Shown in pieces: positions 1 to 9,091 of a DNA stretch of 64,000 bases (position 1 is its first letter; each line of letters begins with the position of its first letter). Origin of the DNA: CAVVST01 sp963750995. Lineage in GTDB: Bacteria; Acidobacteriota; Vicinamibacteria; Vicinamibacterales; UBA2999. Under the pieces are notes generated by a model. The model worked only from the letters and a program-made list of their open reading frames with translations, was not told the origin of the DNA and did no database searches. Both the position numbers and the translations under genes were made by a program. The stretch covers positions 248,001-312,000 of the forward strand of contig CAVVST010000001.1 in assembly GCA_963750995.1 (NCBI GenBank). The letters are read 5' to 3'.

Positions 1-229
1 GATGCGGCACCCGCACCGGACGAGGCTGTCCGTTCACGCGCAGTTCGATGTCAGCGAATGTCGTGTGATAGTCGCGCGCCGAGAGGTGCGGCCGCTGGTC
101 ATCGGCCGCCCGCAGCAGGCGCAGCTGCCGGCCGGCGCCGATCAACGAGGCGGCGCCGACTACGACTCCCGCGCCTGCCTGGATGAATGACCGGCGACCC
201 CGATCTGGTGGCTCGGGCGCGTCGTCCAT
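1..229 (-). CDS. Tat-exported oxidoreductase subunit, N-terminal part (partial)
   Basis: The frame opens at ATG 229 on the minus strand and is still open at the window edge (76 codons visible). Residues 12-13 form a twin-arginine pair in RRSFIQAG, followed by a hydrophobic stretch, so export by the Tat system is expected. From about residue 62, ELRVNGQPRPVRV resembles the first strands of a small (2Fe-2S) ferredoxin-type subunit of the molybdenum hydroxylase family; a sulfite-oxidase-like molybdoprotein is the alternative. The start lies 4 bp after the stop of the cytochrome b gene, which suggests co-translation and electron transfer to that membrane partner. The family cannot be fixed from so short a piece. 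Confidence 0.6.
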   Translation of the reverse strand, partial: MDDAPEPPDRGRRSFIQAGAGVVVGAASLIGAGRQLRLLRAADDQRPHLSARDYHTTFADIELRVNGQPRPVRVPH

Positions 230-233
230 GGCG

Positions 234-1025
234 TCAGTCCTCACGCGGCCGCCAGCGCGCGGCGTCGTGATAGAGGTTGAAGCTCGAACCGCGAAGCCGC
301 CCCGTCCACATGGCCGCCAGCTGCGGCCAGTTGGGACGAATCACGCCGAAGTAGACGTGGCCAACGAGAATCGCCAGGAACGCGAACCCGCTGACGTCAT
401 GCACCAGGCGCATATAGCGCATCGTCGCGTGGCTGAACGTCGCCCAGGCCTCGGCACTGAGCAGGAGGCAGATGCCGCTGACGATCATCCCAGCGGCCAG
501 CAGCGCCAGGATCGCGTGATAGAGCTTCTGCAGCGGGTCGTACTTTCCGATGGCGGGGTAGTTGCGCGTCCGCCCCATGAAGTTCGCCCCGATCAGGCGG
601 AGATCGCGGACGTCCCTGGCCTCGAACCACATCGATCGAGCCTCGCCGCGACGCGGCGCCACGACGATGTGCAGGGCGAGAAGAAGAATGAACGCGACCG
701 CCGCGATCTCGTGGAGCAGGAGCCAGGGCCAGTCACCGAGGGAGCCGGGTGCGAACAGGGCGACGCTGGTGAAGCCGAGCGCCAGCACGACCAACGCGTT
801 TCCCCAGTGATACAAGCGGGCGCCGATCTCGTACTTCTGCAGGCGGGCGTGTGCCGAAACCTTGCTGGCCGGGTCGTTCGCCACGGGGTGTCCTCCTGAT
901 CGCCGCAGCAGGTGCACGGCGATGAAGACCCCGACGAGCGTGACAAACAACCATCCGCCCGCCGCCAGCAGCTGCTGTGCAGCGGCATCGGTGTAGTAAT
1001 CGCGTCCGTAGCGGAACAGCGACAT
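234..1025 (-). CDS. Membrane cytochrome b, formate-dehydrogenase-gamma/b561 type
   Basis: A 263-residue integral membrane protein with about five hydrophobic helices. Histidines placed as in haem b ligands of the FdhI/cytochrome b561 family are visible in YHWGN, LLHEIAA, LYHAIL, LVHDVSG and GHVYFG. Such subunits anchor a periplasmic oxidoreductase and pass its electrons to the quinone pool. The last residues carry several arginines, typical of a cytoplasmic tail. It is followed after 4 bp by the Tat-signal oxidoreductase gene, so the two form one operon. The family is clear; the enzyme it serves is outside the window. Confidence 0.8.
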   Translation of the reverse strand: MSLFRYGRDYYTDAAAQQLLAAGGWLFVTLVGVFIAVHLLRRSGGHPVANDPASKVSAHARLQKYEIGARLYHWGNALVVLALGFTSVALFAPGSLGDWPWLLLHEIAAVAFILLLALHIVVAPRRGEARSMWFEARDVRDLRLIGANFMGRTRNYPAIGKYDPLQKLYHAILALLAAGMIVSGICLLLSAEAWATFSHATMRYMRLVHDVSGFAFLAILVGHVYFGVIRPNWPQLAAMWTGRLRGSSFNLYHDAARWRPRED

Positions 1026-1041
1026 GGGCGTTGATGGGAAC

Positions 1042-1067
1042 TGGAGCGGGCCACGGGAATCGAACCC
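1042..1067 (-). repeat. tRNA-Gly 3'-end fragment (possible attachment-site remnant)
   Basis: On the minus strand these 26 bases encode a T arm, the 3' acceptor strand and CCA. They match the 3' end of the intact tRNA-Gly (10824-10849) with one mismatch, in the same orientation. No D arm, anticodon arm or 5' acceptor strand is found next to it, so it is not a tRNA gene. A detached tRNA 3' end in direct repeat with an intact tRNA is the usual mark of integration at a tRNA. Confidence 0.6.
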
Positions 1068-1195
1068 TTTCAGCGCGTTTTTCTAACGTGGTGATGGTGC
1101 GCGACTTCTGGCCTCGAGGGTTTGATTCCCGGCCGGTTACAGCGTTCGAGTTCTCCTCTGGAGTCTACACTCATCCTCGTCAATTGACCTGAGTC

Positions 1196-1217
1196 GTGGA
1201 GACATTCTGGAGACGGC
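1196..1217 (+). pseudogene. Short tyrosine-integrase C-terminal remnant
   Basis: These 22 bases are identical to 10759-10780. In the copy at 10.7 kb they encode GGDILETA in the C-terminus of an integrase-like frame; here the same frame reads GDILETATG and runs on. It lies 128 bp from the tRNA fragment. Only a few residues are recognisable, so the assignment rests on the identity with the second copy. Confidence 0.4.
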
Positions 1218-1830
1218 TACCGGGCGTGAGGCGGAACGTGGTTGCGGGGGCCCGCAACTGCCGGGACTTGCCGTTTGGTGGGTCGCTGCGTAGCCCCGAA
1301 AAGCTTGTTCCGGTCTTCCGGCAGCCACCCATACCGAACGTCACGACAGTGTTGCTGTCAGTCTTTTCCGATATTGGTGGCTCGCTTTGACGCTCGCTAC
1401 ACAGTGGCTGTTGGATGTGGCGCGAGACCGTCGCGGACGTCGCGCTCAACGTGATCCAAATGCCAACAGACGAACGGCTGCCGACCGGGAACGCCATCTA
1501 TCCCTTCAGCATCAAACCCTGATCGAGTTGCAGGCGCCGGTTGAGGAAATTGGGGCGCACAGGCGCAATGATGAGTAATGCGAACCGGCAGGCATACGCA
1601 GAAACCAGAGAGTGGCGTAAGAACAAGTACGGGGATCCATTTAGATCAACGCGCCTATTAGGCACAGAGCCGAGCGAGGGCTAATTGCGGAATGCGCAGA
1701 AGATCTGGAGATCCATCGCCTGTATGACGAAATGAAACATAACTGGAGCGGGATAACCCTCGCCCGGCTCATCAGCTTTCCTCGCCCGTGGGCGATGCGT
1801 CGGCTAAGTAGCTCTAAGAGCTCATCCTAT
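1218..1830. other. Intergenic stretch without a recognisable gene
   Basis: Only short frames are present, for example a 37-codon frame from ATG 1571 and a roughly 60-codon frame ending near 1848 that lacks a good start. Neither resembles a family I know nor has a convincing ribosome-binding site. It is probably debris of a decayed element. Confidence 0.4.
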
Positions 1831-1855
1831 CGCGCGGCCGTAGGATAGCCGCGCG
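1831..1855. terminator. Hairpin downstream of the beta-propeller gene
   Basis: CGCGCGGC (1831-1838) pairs perfectly with GCCGCGCG (1848-1855) around a 9-nt loop, 14 bp beyond the stop of the minus-strand gene ending at 1870. There is no clear U-tract, so it may be a stabilising or weak termination structure. Confidence 0.4.
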
Positions 1856-1869
1856 TGCTGCTCCCCGAC

Positions 1870-3192
1870 CTAGCGCACGACTTCAAGGATCGAGACCGTC
1901 CCTGACACTTCATTCGCACTCGCGACGAAGAGGCGGGATCCGGCATGAAAGAACTTGATTCCCTCCGGCCCGATCCCTGCCGCCGCGACGCTGATTACCA
2001 CAGGCGCTGACGGCTCGCTGACGTCAACCAGCGCCACGGCGTTGGCTCTCTCGAGTCCAACCGCGACGAGCGTCAGACCGCGATCATGTGTGAGGTCGAG
2101 GACTTCGGGCTCTGACCCGCCCCGGTTGCTGCGATCGTCGGGATACAGGCCGGCCTCCGCTGCCGCATCGTCCAACTGTGAGCCAGTATCACTCCATAAG
2201 GCGCCGCTTCGGGCATCGAACACGCTCACGGTTCGCCCCCCGCGGGAGCCCGAGGCTCCAGCGCCACTGCGCGTATCGCCCTCGTCTGCAGTTACGAAGA
2301 GTCGGCCCGTCACGTCGAGCGCGATGCCGTCGGGCTCGCGAAATGCCGTCAGCGCCTGAACCGGCGCGTACATGCCGTTGACGGTCAGGTCGGCCAGGTG
2401 AGTTGTCTGACCGACGCCGAACAACATCAACTCGGCGGTCTGCACATCGACACGCGCGACACCATTGTTTTCCTGCAGCGTGACGTACACGAATCGACTG
2501 TTGTGGCTGAACGTCACGCTCTCCGGTTCAATGGTTGCGGGGGTGTTGTCAATCGCGATCTGGCCGATGTCATCGGTGCGGCCGACGCTGAAGCCTGGCA
2601 GGCCGGCGAGCGAGGGCAGGGCGATTGTCGTCACTGAGAGGCCGGGCGGGCGCGCGCCGCACCCTGCGAGATCAATCAACGACAGCGAACCTGGGCCGCC
2701 ATTCTGATTGAGCCCGGTCGCCTCAGCCTCGTTCGCAACCAGCGCGTGCTGGCCGTTGGGCGAGATCGCGATCGAATCCGGCTGAATCCCGACGGGAACG
2801 GATGCGAGCAACGCCCCGTCCGACAGGCGATAGGCGGCCACGGTCCCTTGCCTGCCCGGCGCGCCGAGCACCACGAGCAGGTAGTCGCAGTGCGGGTGAA
2901 CGGCCACGGAATTGGGAGTGCCTAGTGCAAGATCGGTTGCGATGCGCTGCAGACGCTGCGGGTGCAGCGGGTCCGACAGGTCGAGCAGATCGATGCTGCC
3001 CGCGATATTCGTCAGCGCGGCGATGCCATCGGTATCGCGGATGCTGATGATCTCGCTCCCATTCGCGCCGAGCCCGGTGTCGTAGGTGGCCCGCAACACG
3101 AGCGTGGGCGACGGTCGCGGATCGCCGGTCGCCCACCCCGCGAGAAGGAGCGATGCGACAATGGCAAGGCCTCCGTGGAACTCTCGCGCCAT
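1870..3192 (-). CDS. Secreted beta-propeller protein (choice-of-anchor I / LVIVD type)
   Basis: The ATG at 3192 is preceded by GGAGG at 5-nt spacing and begins MAREFHGGLAIVASLLLAG, a signal peptide; the frame extends further upstream but that part is not credible. The mature 440-residue chain is built of repeated blades such as GSIDLLDLSDP, VAVHPHCDYLLVV, VTFSHNSRFVYVT, DGIALDVTGRLFVTADEGD and IGPEGIKFFHAGSRLFVAS, as in choice-of-anchor I and YVTN/LVIVD propellers. Such proteins are extracytoplasmic; a binding role is usual but the ligand is unknown. The first gene upstream is a broken SnoaL-like gene, so no operon context helps. Confidence 0.75.
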   Translation of the reverse strand: MAREFHGGLAIVASLLLAGWATGDPRPSPTLVLRATYDTGLGANGSEIISIRDTDGIAALTNIAGSIDLLDLSDPLHPQRLQRIATDLALGTPNSVAVHPHCDYLLVVLGAPGRQGTVAAYRLSDGALLASVPVGIQPDSIAISPNGQHALVANEAEATGLNQNGGPGSLSLIDLAGCGARPPGLSVTTIALPSLAGLPGFSVGRTDDIGQIAIDNTPATIEPESVTFSHNSRFVYVTLQENNGVARVDVQTAELMLFGVGQTTHLADLTVNGMYAPVQALTAFREPDGIALDVTGRLFVTADEGDTRSGAGASGSRGGRTVSVFDARSGALWSDTGSQLDDAAAEAGLYPDDRSNRGGSEPEVLDLTHDRGLTLVAVGLERANAVALVDVSEPSAPVVISVAAAGIGPEGIKFFHAGSRLFVASANEVSGTVSILEVVR

Positions 3193-3382
3193 AGCACCTC
3201 CGCTGACTGAAATGATGTGCGTGAATTGATCGCGATTATCGGGCCGACTGTCAAGCCCCGGCTCATAGGCGCATTTGAGCGGGGGCGATGTCACCGACGA
3301 ACGGATCGGTGCGGCGCGGCGGCGCAGCGACATCACCGCCTTCTTCGGGAGCGGATCGAACAAATGCGTCACTCCGCACACG

Positions 3383-3800
3383 CTACGACATCTGTCGCAC
3401 CGCGCGCCGGACCGTGAACCAGATCACGACCTTGTCTTCTTCGGCTATGACCTCAGTAATCGATACCTGAAGATCGGGAAAGGCAGTGAAGTGCCGGCTC
3501 ATATTCTGCTTCAGCCCCCGCGCCGCCGATCCGTTCCCCGCCGATGACAAATCTTACGAACATCTCGTCTACTGCATTGAGGTTTCTCTTATTGAACCCT
3601 TCCTCGATCCACCTTCTAACAAGCGCCTTGTTCTGTTCCAGGTTGACGATTCCGACACGTTGGGGAGATTGTGCGCCCCCCACAGACCGAGCGCTACCGA
3701 AACACAGGAGGAGAGCGGGTCCGAGTCCAAAAAAAGCAATGTGTCGCCTTCGCAGCCAACGGCGGCTGCTCTGTCGCCATCTCGCCTGTGGCAACTCCAA
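3383..3800 (-). pseudogene. Broken exported SnoaL-like (ester cyclase) gene
   Basis: The frame from 3800 begins with an arginine-rich N-terminus and hydrophobic segment, then EQNKALVRRWIEEGFNKRN, the first helix of the SnoaL-like NTF2 fold. It then loses the fold. The continuation FTAFPDLQVSITEVIAEED lies in another frame and ends at the stop at 3383-3385, short of the normal C-terminus. A full-length relative sits at 28714-29136 and shows the same blocks in one frame. A frameshift, an internal deletion and a 3' truncation make this a remnant. Confidence 0.6.
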
Positions 3801-3970
3801 GACTGGCGGGATGATAGCACCGGGTTGCGCTACACGATCCGCCCGTTGGTTAGCCGCGAACGGCGTGGTTGGCTGCAGCCAACGTCATCACGTCGAGGGT
3901 TCTTCTTTGAGCGTAACCGCCAGTCCGTCAGACCGTCAGGCCGTTACGTACCGCGACTGCGGAAAGGGAG

Positions 3971-4008
3971 GGCGTGAGTAGCTGCGAGTCCTTGCAGCTA
4001 CTCACGCC
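3971..4008. repeat. Perfect 15-bp inverted repeat (stem-loop)
   Basis: GGCGTGAGTAGCTGC (3971-3985) is exactly complementary to 3994-4008, leaving an 8-nt loop GAGTCCTT. It stands alone between a pseudogene and the asmA-like gene. No gene ends here on the plus strand, so a terminator role has no obvious client; a palindromic repeat unit or RNA structure is possible. Confidence 0.6.
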
Positions 4009-4327
4009 TTCACGAGCGCAATACCTGACGGTTACTAACGAGAAGGTGAGATGACGAGAGTTGTTGCGGAACACGACGCACAAATCCGATCGTTGAACTC
4101 GACGACAAACCGAGCCTGCTTGCCGAACTCGACGGACCGGTCGAGGCCGACGTCGAGCAGATATACGGACGACGTCTTCCAGACGAGCCCACGCGATTTG
4201 GACGACAGGGGGCGAAAGGACCAGTACCGAACGGCGACCTCACCGAACCAGCCATCACGGGCTTCGTACTTGCATCGGGAACGGTAGCGGCTAATCCACC
4301 TCGCCCCGGTCCACCTCGGAGGATGCC

Positions 4328-6016
4328 ATGACTCGCCGCGCTCTTCGGATGACCTCCGCAATCGTCGGAGTTATCGTCGTGCTGTTGGCGATCACGCCGT
4401 TTCTGTTTCACGTCAATCAATTCCGCCCCGTCATCGAAAGAAGTGCCTCCAAGGCACTGGGCCGCAAAGTCGACCTCGGCAATCTGAGGCTCTCTCTGTC
4501 GAGGGGGTCGCTCACGACCGAGACGCTGGTCATTGCCGACGACCCGGAGTTCAGCAACTCGCCATTTCTCAAGGCCAAATCCGTTTCGGTCGGTGTCGAG
4601 CTGATGCCGCTGATTCTGTCGCGATCGGTCGAGGTCACGACTATCATCATTGATAGTCCCCAAGTCACCTTGATTCGGAATTCGGCCGGTCGCTGGAACT
4701 ACGCGTCACTCGGTTCGTCTTCCATGCCTTCGGGCAATGTAGCGTTCAAGAAGCTCGAGTGGAAGAACGGACGGGTTATCGTCGGCTCGACGAATTCGAG
4801 GAAGCACAGCATCTACGATCACGTCGATGTCACTGCGTCAGACGCGTCCTTGACATCGATGTTTCCGGTGACCGCGAGTGGGGATCTCGACGGCGGCGGT
4901 CACTTCAAGCTCGCTGGCAACGTTGGACCACTGAACCGGGAGGATGCCTCACTCACGCCGCTCGACGGGAGGCTCAATATCAACGGGCTCAATCTGGCTG
5001 CGAGGGGATTTCTCAATCCCTCAGTTGGCCTTGGCGGCTTGCTCGACGTCGACGCGACGATTGCATCCAAGAACGACGAAAGGGAAATCAGGGGTACCGC
5101 AAGGATCTCGAAGGCTCTTCTCGTTGCCGGGGGCTCACCGTCTGCACAACCCGTCACGGTGGATTTCAATACAAAGTACAACCGCCAGAAGCATTCAGGA
5201 GTCCTGGGGCCGTCCACGCTGAGAATCGGCAACGCAACCGCTCGCCTGAACGGAACCTACCGCTCCGGCCGGGGAGAATACGCGCTCGTCAACATCAAGG
5301 TTGCCGGCGACCGTATGCCGGTCACCGATCTCAAATCGTTCCTGCCCGGTATCGGCATTCACCTTCCCAAAGGCACCAATCTCGCGGCGGGCACACTCAG
5401 TGCGGACCTGATTGTCTCTGGCCCAACGAACAACCTCGTCACCGTGGGGCACGTCGGCCTGTATAGCGCGAAGCTGGCTGGATTCAATCTGGGCACACAG
5501 GTGAAGGCGATCTCGGGGTTCAGCGGACTCGAAACCGGCAACGATCTCGACATCGAACAGGTGACCACCAACCTTCGCATGGCGCAGAACGGACTGCACT
5601 TCGATACGTTCAATGCCGTCGTGCCTGCAGTGGGCTATCTCATTGGCGCGGGAACGATCGATGCGCGGAACAATCTTGATTTCAAGATGGTCGCGACCGT
5701 GACGGCGCGACTGCACGGCGGGATGAGTTCCATGGTCGGAACGGCCGGCAGCGTGGGTGGCGCCGTCGGTGACGTCATCGGCGCGCTCACGGGCGGCGAA
5801 ACGAGCAGCAGCGAAAGCAGGAGCCAGCGTATTCCATTTCTCGTCGAGGGAACAACGTCCGATCCCCGATTCGTTCCCGACGTCAGCGGGTTGGTGATCC
5901 CAACGCTCATGAATCAGTTGGGCAACCTGAACGTGCCGGGCCCAGCGCCGGGACAGCACGAACGCAGCAGCAATCCGCTCGGAGCGCTCAAGGACCTGTT
6001 CAAGAAGAGGCGTTGA
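4328..6016 (+). CDS. AsmA family protein
   Basis: 562 residues, start ATG 4328 with GGAGG about 6 nt upstream. An N-terminal membrane anchor (residues 9-28, IVGVIVVLLAITPFLFHV) leads into a long periplasmic region of beta-rich blocks typical of AsmA: ALGRKVDLGNLRLSLSRG, FLKAKSVSVGVELMPLI and the C-terminal AsmA-2-like half (LSADLIVSGPTNNL, GLHFDTFNAVVPAVGY). AsmA-like proteins belong to the bridge-like family implicated in lipid transport and outer-membrane homeostasis. The C-terminus is low complexity and basic (LKDLFKKRR). It is monocistronic here. Confidence 0.8.
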   Translation: MTRRALRMTSAIVGVIVVLLAITPFLFHVNQFRPVIERSASKALGRKVDLGNLRLSLSRGSLTTETLVIADDPEFSNSPFLKAKSVSVGVELMPLILSRSVEVTTIIIDSPQVTLIRNSAGRWNYASLGSSSMPSGNVAFKKLEWKNGRVIVGSTNSRKHSIYDHVDVTASDASLTSMFPVTASGDLDGGGHFKLAGNVGPLNREDASLTPLDGRLNINGLNLAARGFLNPSVGLGGLLDVDATIASKNDEREIRGTARISKALLVAGGSPSAQPVTVDFNTKYNRQKHSGVLGPSTLRIGNATARLNGTYRSGRGEYALVNIKVAGDRMPVTDLKSFLPGIGIHLPKGTNLAAGTLSADLIVSGPTNNLVTVGHVGLYSAKLAGFNLGTQVKAISGFSGLETGNDLDIEQVTTNLRMAQNGLHFDTFNAVVPAVGYLIGAGTIDARNNLDFKMVATVTARLHGGMSSMVGTAGSVGGAVGDVIGALTGGETSSSESRSQRIPFLVEGTTSDPRFVPDVSGLVIPTLMNQLGNLNVPGPAPGQHERSSNPLGALKDLFKKRR

Positions 6017-6505
6017 TTCATCGTCGGTAGCAACGGGCGGCCGCCAGCCACGTCTTGGCTGTGCGCGGTCTCGCCGCATCCGTCCCGGTTAGCGAACCCG
6101 CAGAGACGGCGCACCGGAACACAAGACCCGCATAACTCGCAGGAAATCGCGTGGGGGCGTGGAGAGTGCACGCCCCCCAAGAGCCTCAATTTGTGTTGTG
6201 ACTGTTACGTATTCGCTGGATGTTAGGGACGATTTTCGAACTTGGTTTATCCAGAACGCTTGAGGTGGTTTTGATTGAAGGCTCACCGTGTGTGGGAGGC
6301 GTGGGAGCAGTACTGGAGGCCGACCCGGGGCCTGCGAATCGATACGATGGATCGCCTCAGCCTCGGGCGACGGGCGATATATAGTCCGATTCTGACCGAC
6401 CGACTCGCCCCAACGTCACCGCCAGATTGATGTGGATGCGCAGTTTCAACTCCGTACTTCACCGCCCCTACCGCGATCGCGCTCCCGTTGCCCAGGAGGA
6501 CCGTC
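6017..6505. other. Intergenic stretch, no gene seen
   Basis: Only short frames without family resemblance. The last bases hold the AGGAGGA ribosome-binding site of the next small gene. Confidence 0.5.
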
Positions 6506-6715
6506 ATGAAAGAGCAACTCCCGACGATTCCGGCAGAGGGCACCGTTGCGGTCCCAACACCAGATGCCTATCGGGCGTACGAGCGCTGGCGCGGTGGCGA
6601 GCATGGGCACGATCGCGAGGACTGGCTCGAGACTGAACGCAAGCTGCAGGGAACCGCCGGCCGGGAAAGCGCACGGTATCGCTTCCTGCAACAAGCCCCA
6701 TCAGACGCCACATAG
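6506..6715 (+). CDS. Small DUF2934-like protein
   Basis: The start ATG 6506 is preceded by AGGAGGA at 5-nt spacing, which decides it over an earlier in-frame codon at 6488. The 69-residue product contains YRAYERWRGG...DREDWLETERKL, the pattern of the short DUF2934 helix-turn-helix-like segment (Y-x-x-W...G-x-x-x-D-W-x-x-A/T-E). DUF2934 proteins have no defined function. Monocistronic; convergent with the HAD-ATPase gene. Confidence 0.6.
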   Translation: MKEQLPTIPAEGTVAVPTPDAYRAYERWRGGEHGHDREDWLETERKLQGTAGRESARYRFLQQAPSDAT

Positions 6716-6809
6716 GCGGTCGGTTTCGGCGACGTGCAATTCGGACCGGGGCGCCTGGCTCGAAGCGTGCGCTTCACGCGTCGGACCGCACCGAATGAGG
6801 CGCGTGAGA

Positions 6810-8516
6810 TTAGCCTGGCGCCGTGTAGCGGCTGGTAATGGCGCGGCAGATTTGTGCGCGGCTCTCGCCGGGGAGAAGCGTGTCATTGGCTTCAACGAGC
6901 GCTGCCTCCTCGGCGAGCCCCTCGTCTTTGATGACCTTTCGGAACCACCGCGAATAGTCGCGCTGCTGCAGGTGAAATATCCACGTCTCGTCGTCAATGC
7001 CCTCGGCAATCTGCACGAAGAAGCTCAGATTGTGCGCCCGCAAATTCAGTTTCCCGTCTGGGCCGCGGAAATAGAAGCTGCGGTAGCCAACAATTTCTCC
7101 GTCGGCGTACCTCTTTCGGTGACGTCGCCGCTCGGATTGAGGTGGCGCGACCGTGCAACGGAGTGTGGCTGCCCCACCGACACGCCACAAGAGAGCCTCG
7201 CCTGCCGCCAAATCGAGGGGAAGACCCTTCGCATCCGGGACCCTACCCGCGCTCCGCCCGATTGCTCCGAGAGTTGTGCCTGGAGCGTGTCCCAAGGCAA
7301 TGGCGATGTCAGCCAACGAGAGGACAGATGGTGCAACGCGCTCCGGATACGCCGTGATCATCAGGAGCCCGTATGTCGAAGGCGACAACATGATTTCGGC
7401 CCGTGCCCAGTCGGCCGGAAGGAACTGATGGACTTCGTCGAGCCCGATCCAGTGCGGGCGGCCGCATCGCGCTCGGAACTCCTGCAGCACTGGAAACAGG
7501 CGTTCGAAAAAGAGCGGCCGGTCTTGCAGCGCCAGTTCGACAATGTTGATCACCGCATGATTGGCCGGCTTGACCAGCACATCGAGCGCCTGCTGGACCA
7601 ATGCGTCGATGTCGCTACCGCGGACGACTATCGCCGGTTCGCACTCTTCGTAGTCGCCTTCGGGATCGAGCAGGCAATACTGGTAGCCGGCGGTGGCGAG
7701 CCGTTCGAGAATCGTGGTCGCGATGGTCGACTTCCCGCTGCCGGACGGCCCCGCGATCATGATGCCGCCGCAGTAGGGTGGCAATCCGACGTCCATTCCC
7801 TCACCGGTGGTTCCGATGACGAGTTCGTGACGCTTGAGGTCAACATCGACCAGATCAGAATCAATCAATCGTCCGACCAGTTCAGCAACTCCGTCGCCAC
7901 GTGAGCCGGCCGTGACGAGATCGGCGTGCTCTTTCAGCGCGGGCAGCGCGTTGGCCACGGCGACCGCGCACTCGCTCATGGCGAGAAAGTTATGATCGTT
8001 CTCTGCGTCACCGACGGCGACGCAATTGTGTGGGGAAAGGCCGAGATCTTCGAGCGCAGCCTGCAAGCCGGCGCCCTTGTTGACGCCGGCCGGCAGCGCC
8101 ATGACGGCACCTTTGTTGAAGATGACTTGGAGTTCCAACCCGAGATCCCTGATCGTTTCGAGTCAAGTCGTCTCGTGGGGATGCCAGGTCGCAACGATCA
8201 CAGCGCCGACGGACAGGGGCGACACGCCCTTGCTTTGTAGCGCGTGAACGAACTCTGTGGGCGGCGGAGGGGCGAGCGTGCGAGTGGCGCCAGTGGCAGG
8301 CGTGTAAACGACAGCTCCGTTCTCCACGACCACGCGATCGAACAGATCCAGCCGCGAGAACACGCGTTGCAGATCCGGGAGCTCGCGACCTGTTACGAGG
8401 ATGAGTTTTCGGCCGGTGCGCCTGACGCGCTCGAGGGCGTCGACGGTCGCCTTCGCAACGTAGTCGTGAGCGGCCATCGTCCCATCGTAGTCACACGCGA
8501 GGACCATGTAGCGCAT
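6810..8516 (-). pseudogene. HAD hydrolase fused to a HerA/DUF87-like P-loop ATPase, with an in-frame stop
   Basis: The N-terminal 115 or so residues (ATG 8516; a GTG at 8528 is possible) are a HAD-IIB/Cof phosphatase start with the nucleophile motif DYDGT. After an in-frame TGA at 8163-8165 the same frame resumes with LETIRDLGLELQVIFNKGAVM, the HAD motif GDAENDHNF and then an ATPase domain with Walker A GPSGSGKST, LLDPEGDYEEC and a Walker-B-like WIGLDEVHQF. No base shift is needed, only replacement of one codon. The fusion order HAD-then-ATPase is a known but uncharacterised architecture. It may be a nonsense mutation or a sequencing error; as written, the protein is cut after about 117 residues, although a TTG at 8138 could restart translation. 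Confidence 0.7.
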
Positions 8517-8528
8517 AGGGCACGGCAC

Positions 8529-9091
8529 GACGTCCGAGGACAGTCACCGACGGACCATCTGAACGCTCGAAATTCGATGATAACATCGCGCGGTATCGAT
8601 TAGTCCGCGTGCACGAGCTGAGTCCAGTGGGCAACGGGGACCGAACACCCTGAGTGCTTCGTCTTGAGGACGAAGTAGTCCTTCGTCGTCGGCCGGAGGC
8701 GTCGAGATCACACGACCCAGGGACGAGCCCACAAGGAACAGCAAGGCTCGAGATGGTCTCCCGTTCGCTAGCTGACAGGCGAGCGGTCCCAGCTTTCACC
8801 TGTATAAGCCTTACAATCACATCAACACGCCCAGACTCGCTCCCGCACGGGTGCATACATAGCCCTGAGCTTCCAGCACAACCGAACGCTATATGACCGC
8901 GAAGGAAGATCGGCTCAGGGCGCTCATGGCGAAGATGGCGAGCAGGGGAGTGGCGTAGGTCGTTTTCTCCGGTTTTACACTGCCGCGAGCGCTGGGCAGT
9001 GCATTCTGCTAATGTTTTCGATGCTCGCTGATCGGTTCGCGGCCGGAAGGTCGCTTGTTTGAATCCAGGTTGCCACGCTTCAGGTGCGGTC
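8529..9091. other. Intergenic stretch, no gene seen
   Basis: Short frames only. About 9047-9080 vaguely resembles a tRNA T arm plus acceptor strand but does not pair well. Confidence 0.4.

Noticed and set aside
6546..7904. A 452-codon plus-strand frame
   Set aside because: It is antisense to the clearly recognisable HAD-ATPase gene and overlaps the DUF2934-like gene in another frame.
9047..9080. tRNA 3'-end-like sequence
   Set aside because: The T stem does not pair properly and no 5' half of a tRNA is present, so it is too weak to call a second attachment remnant.
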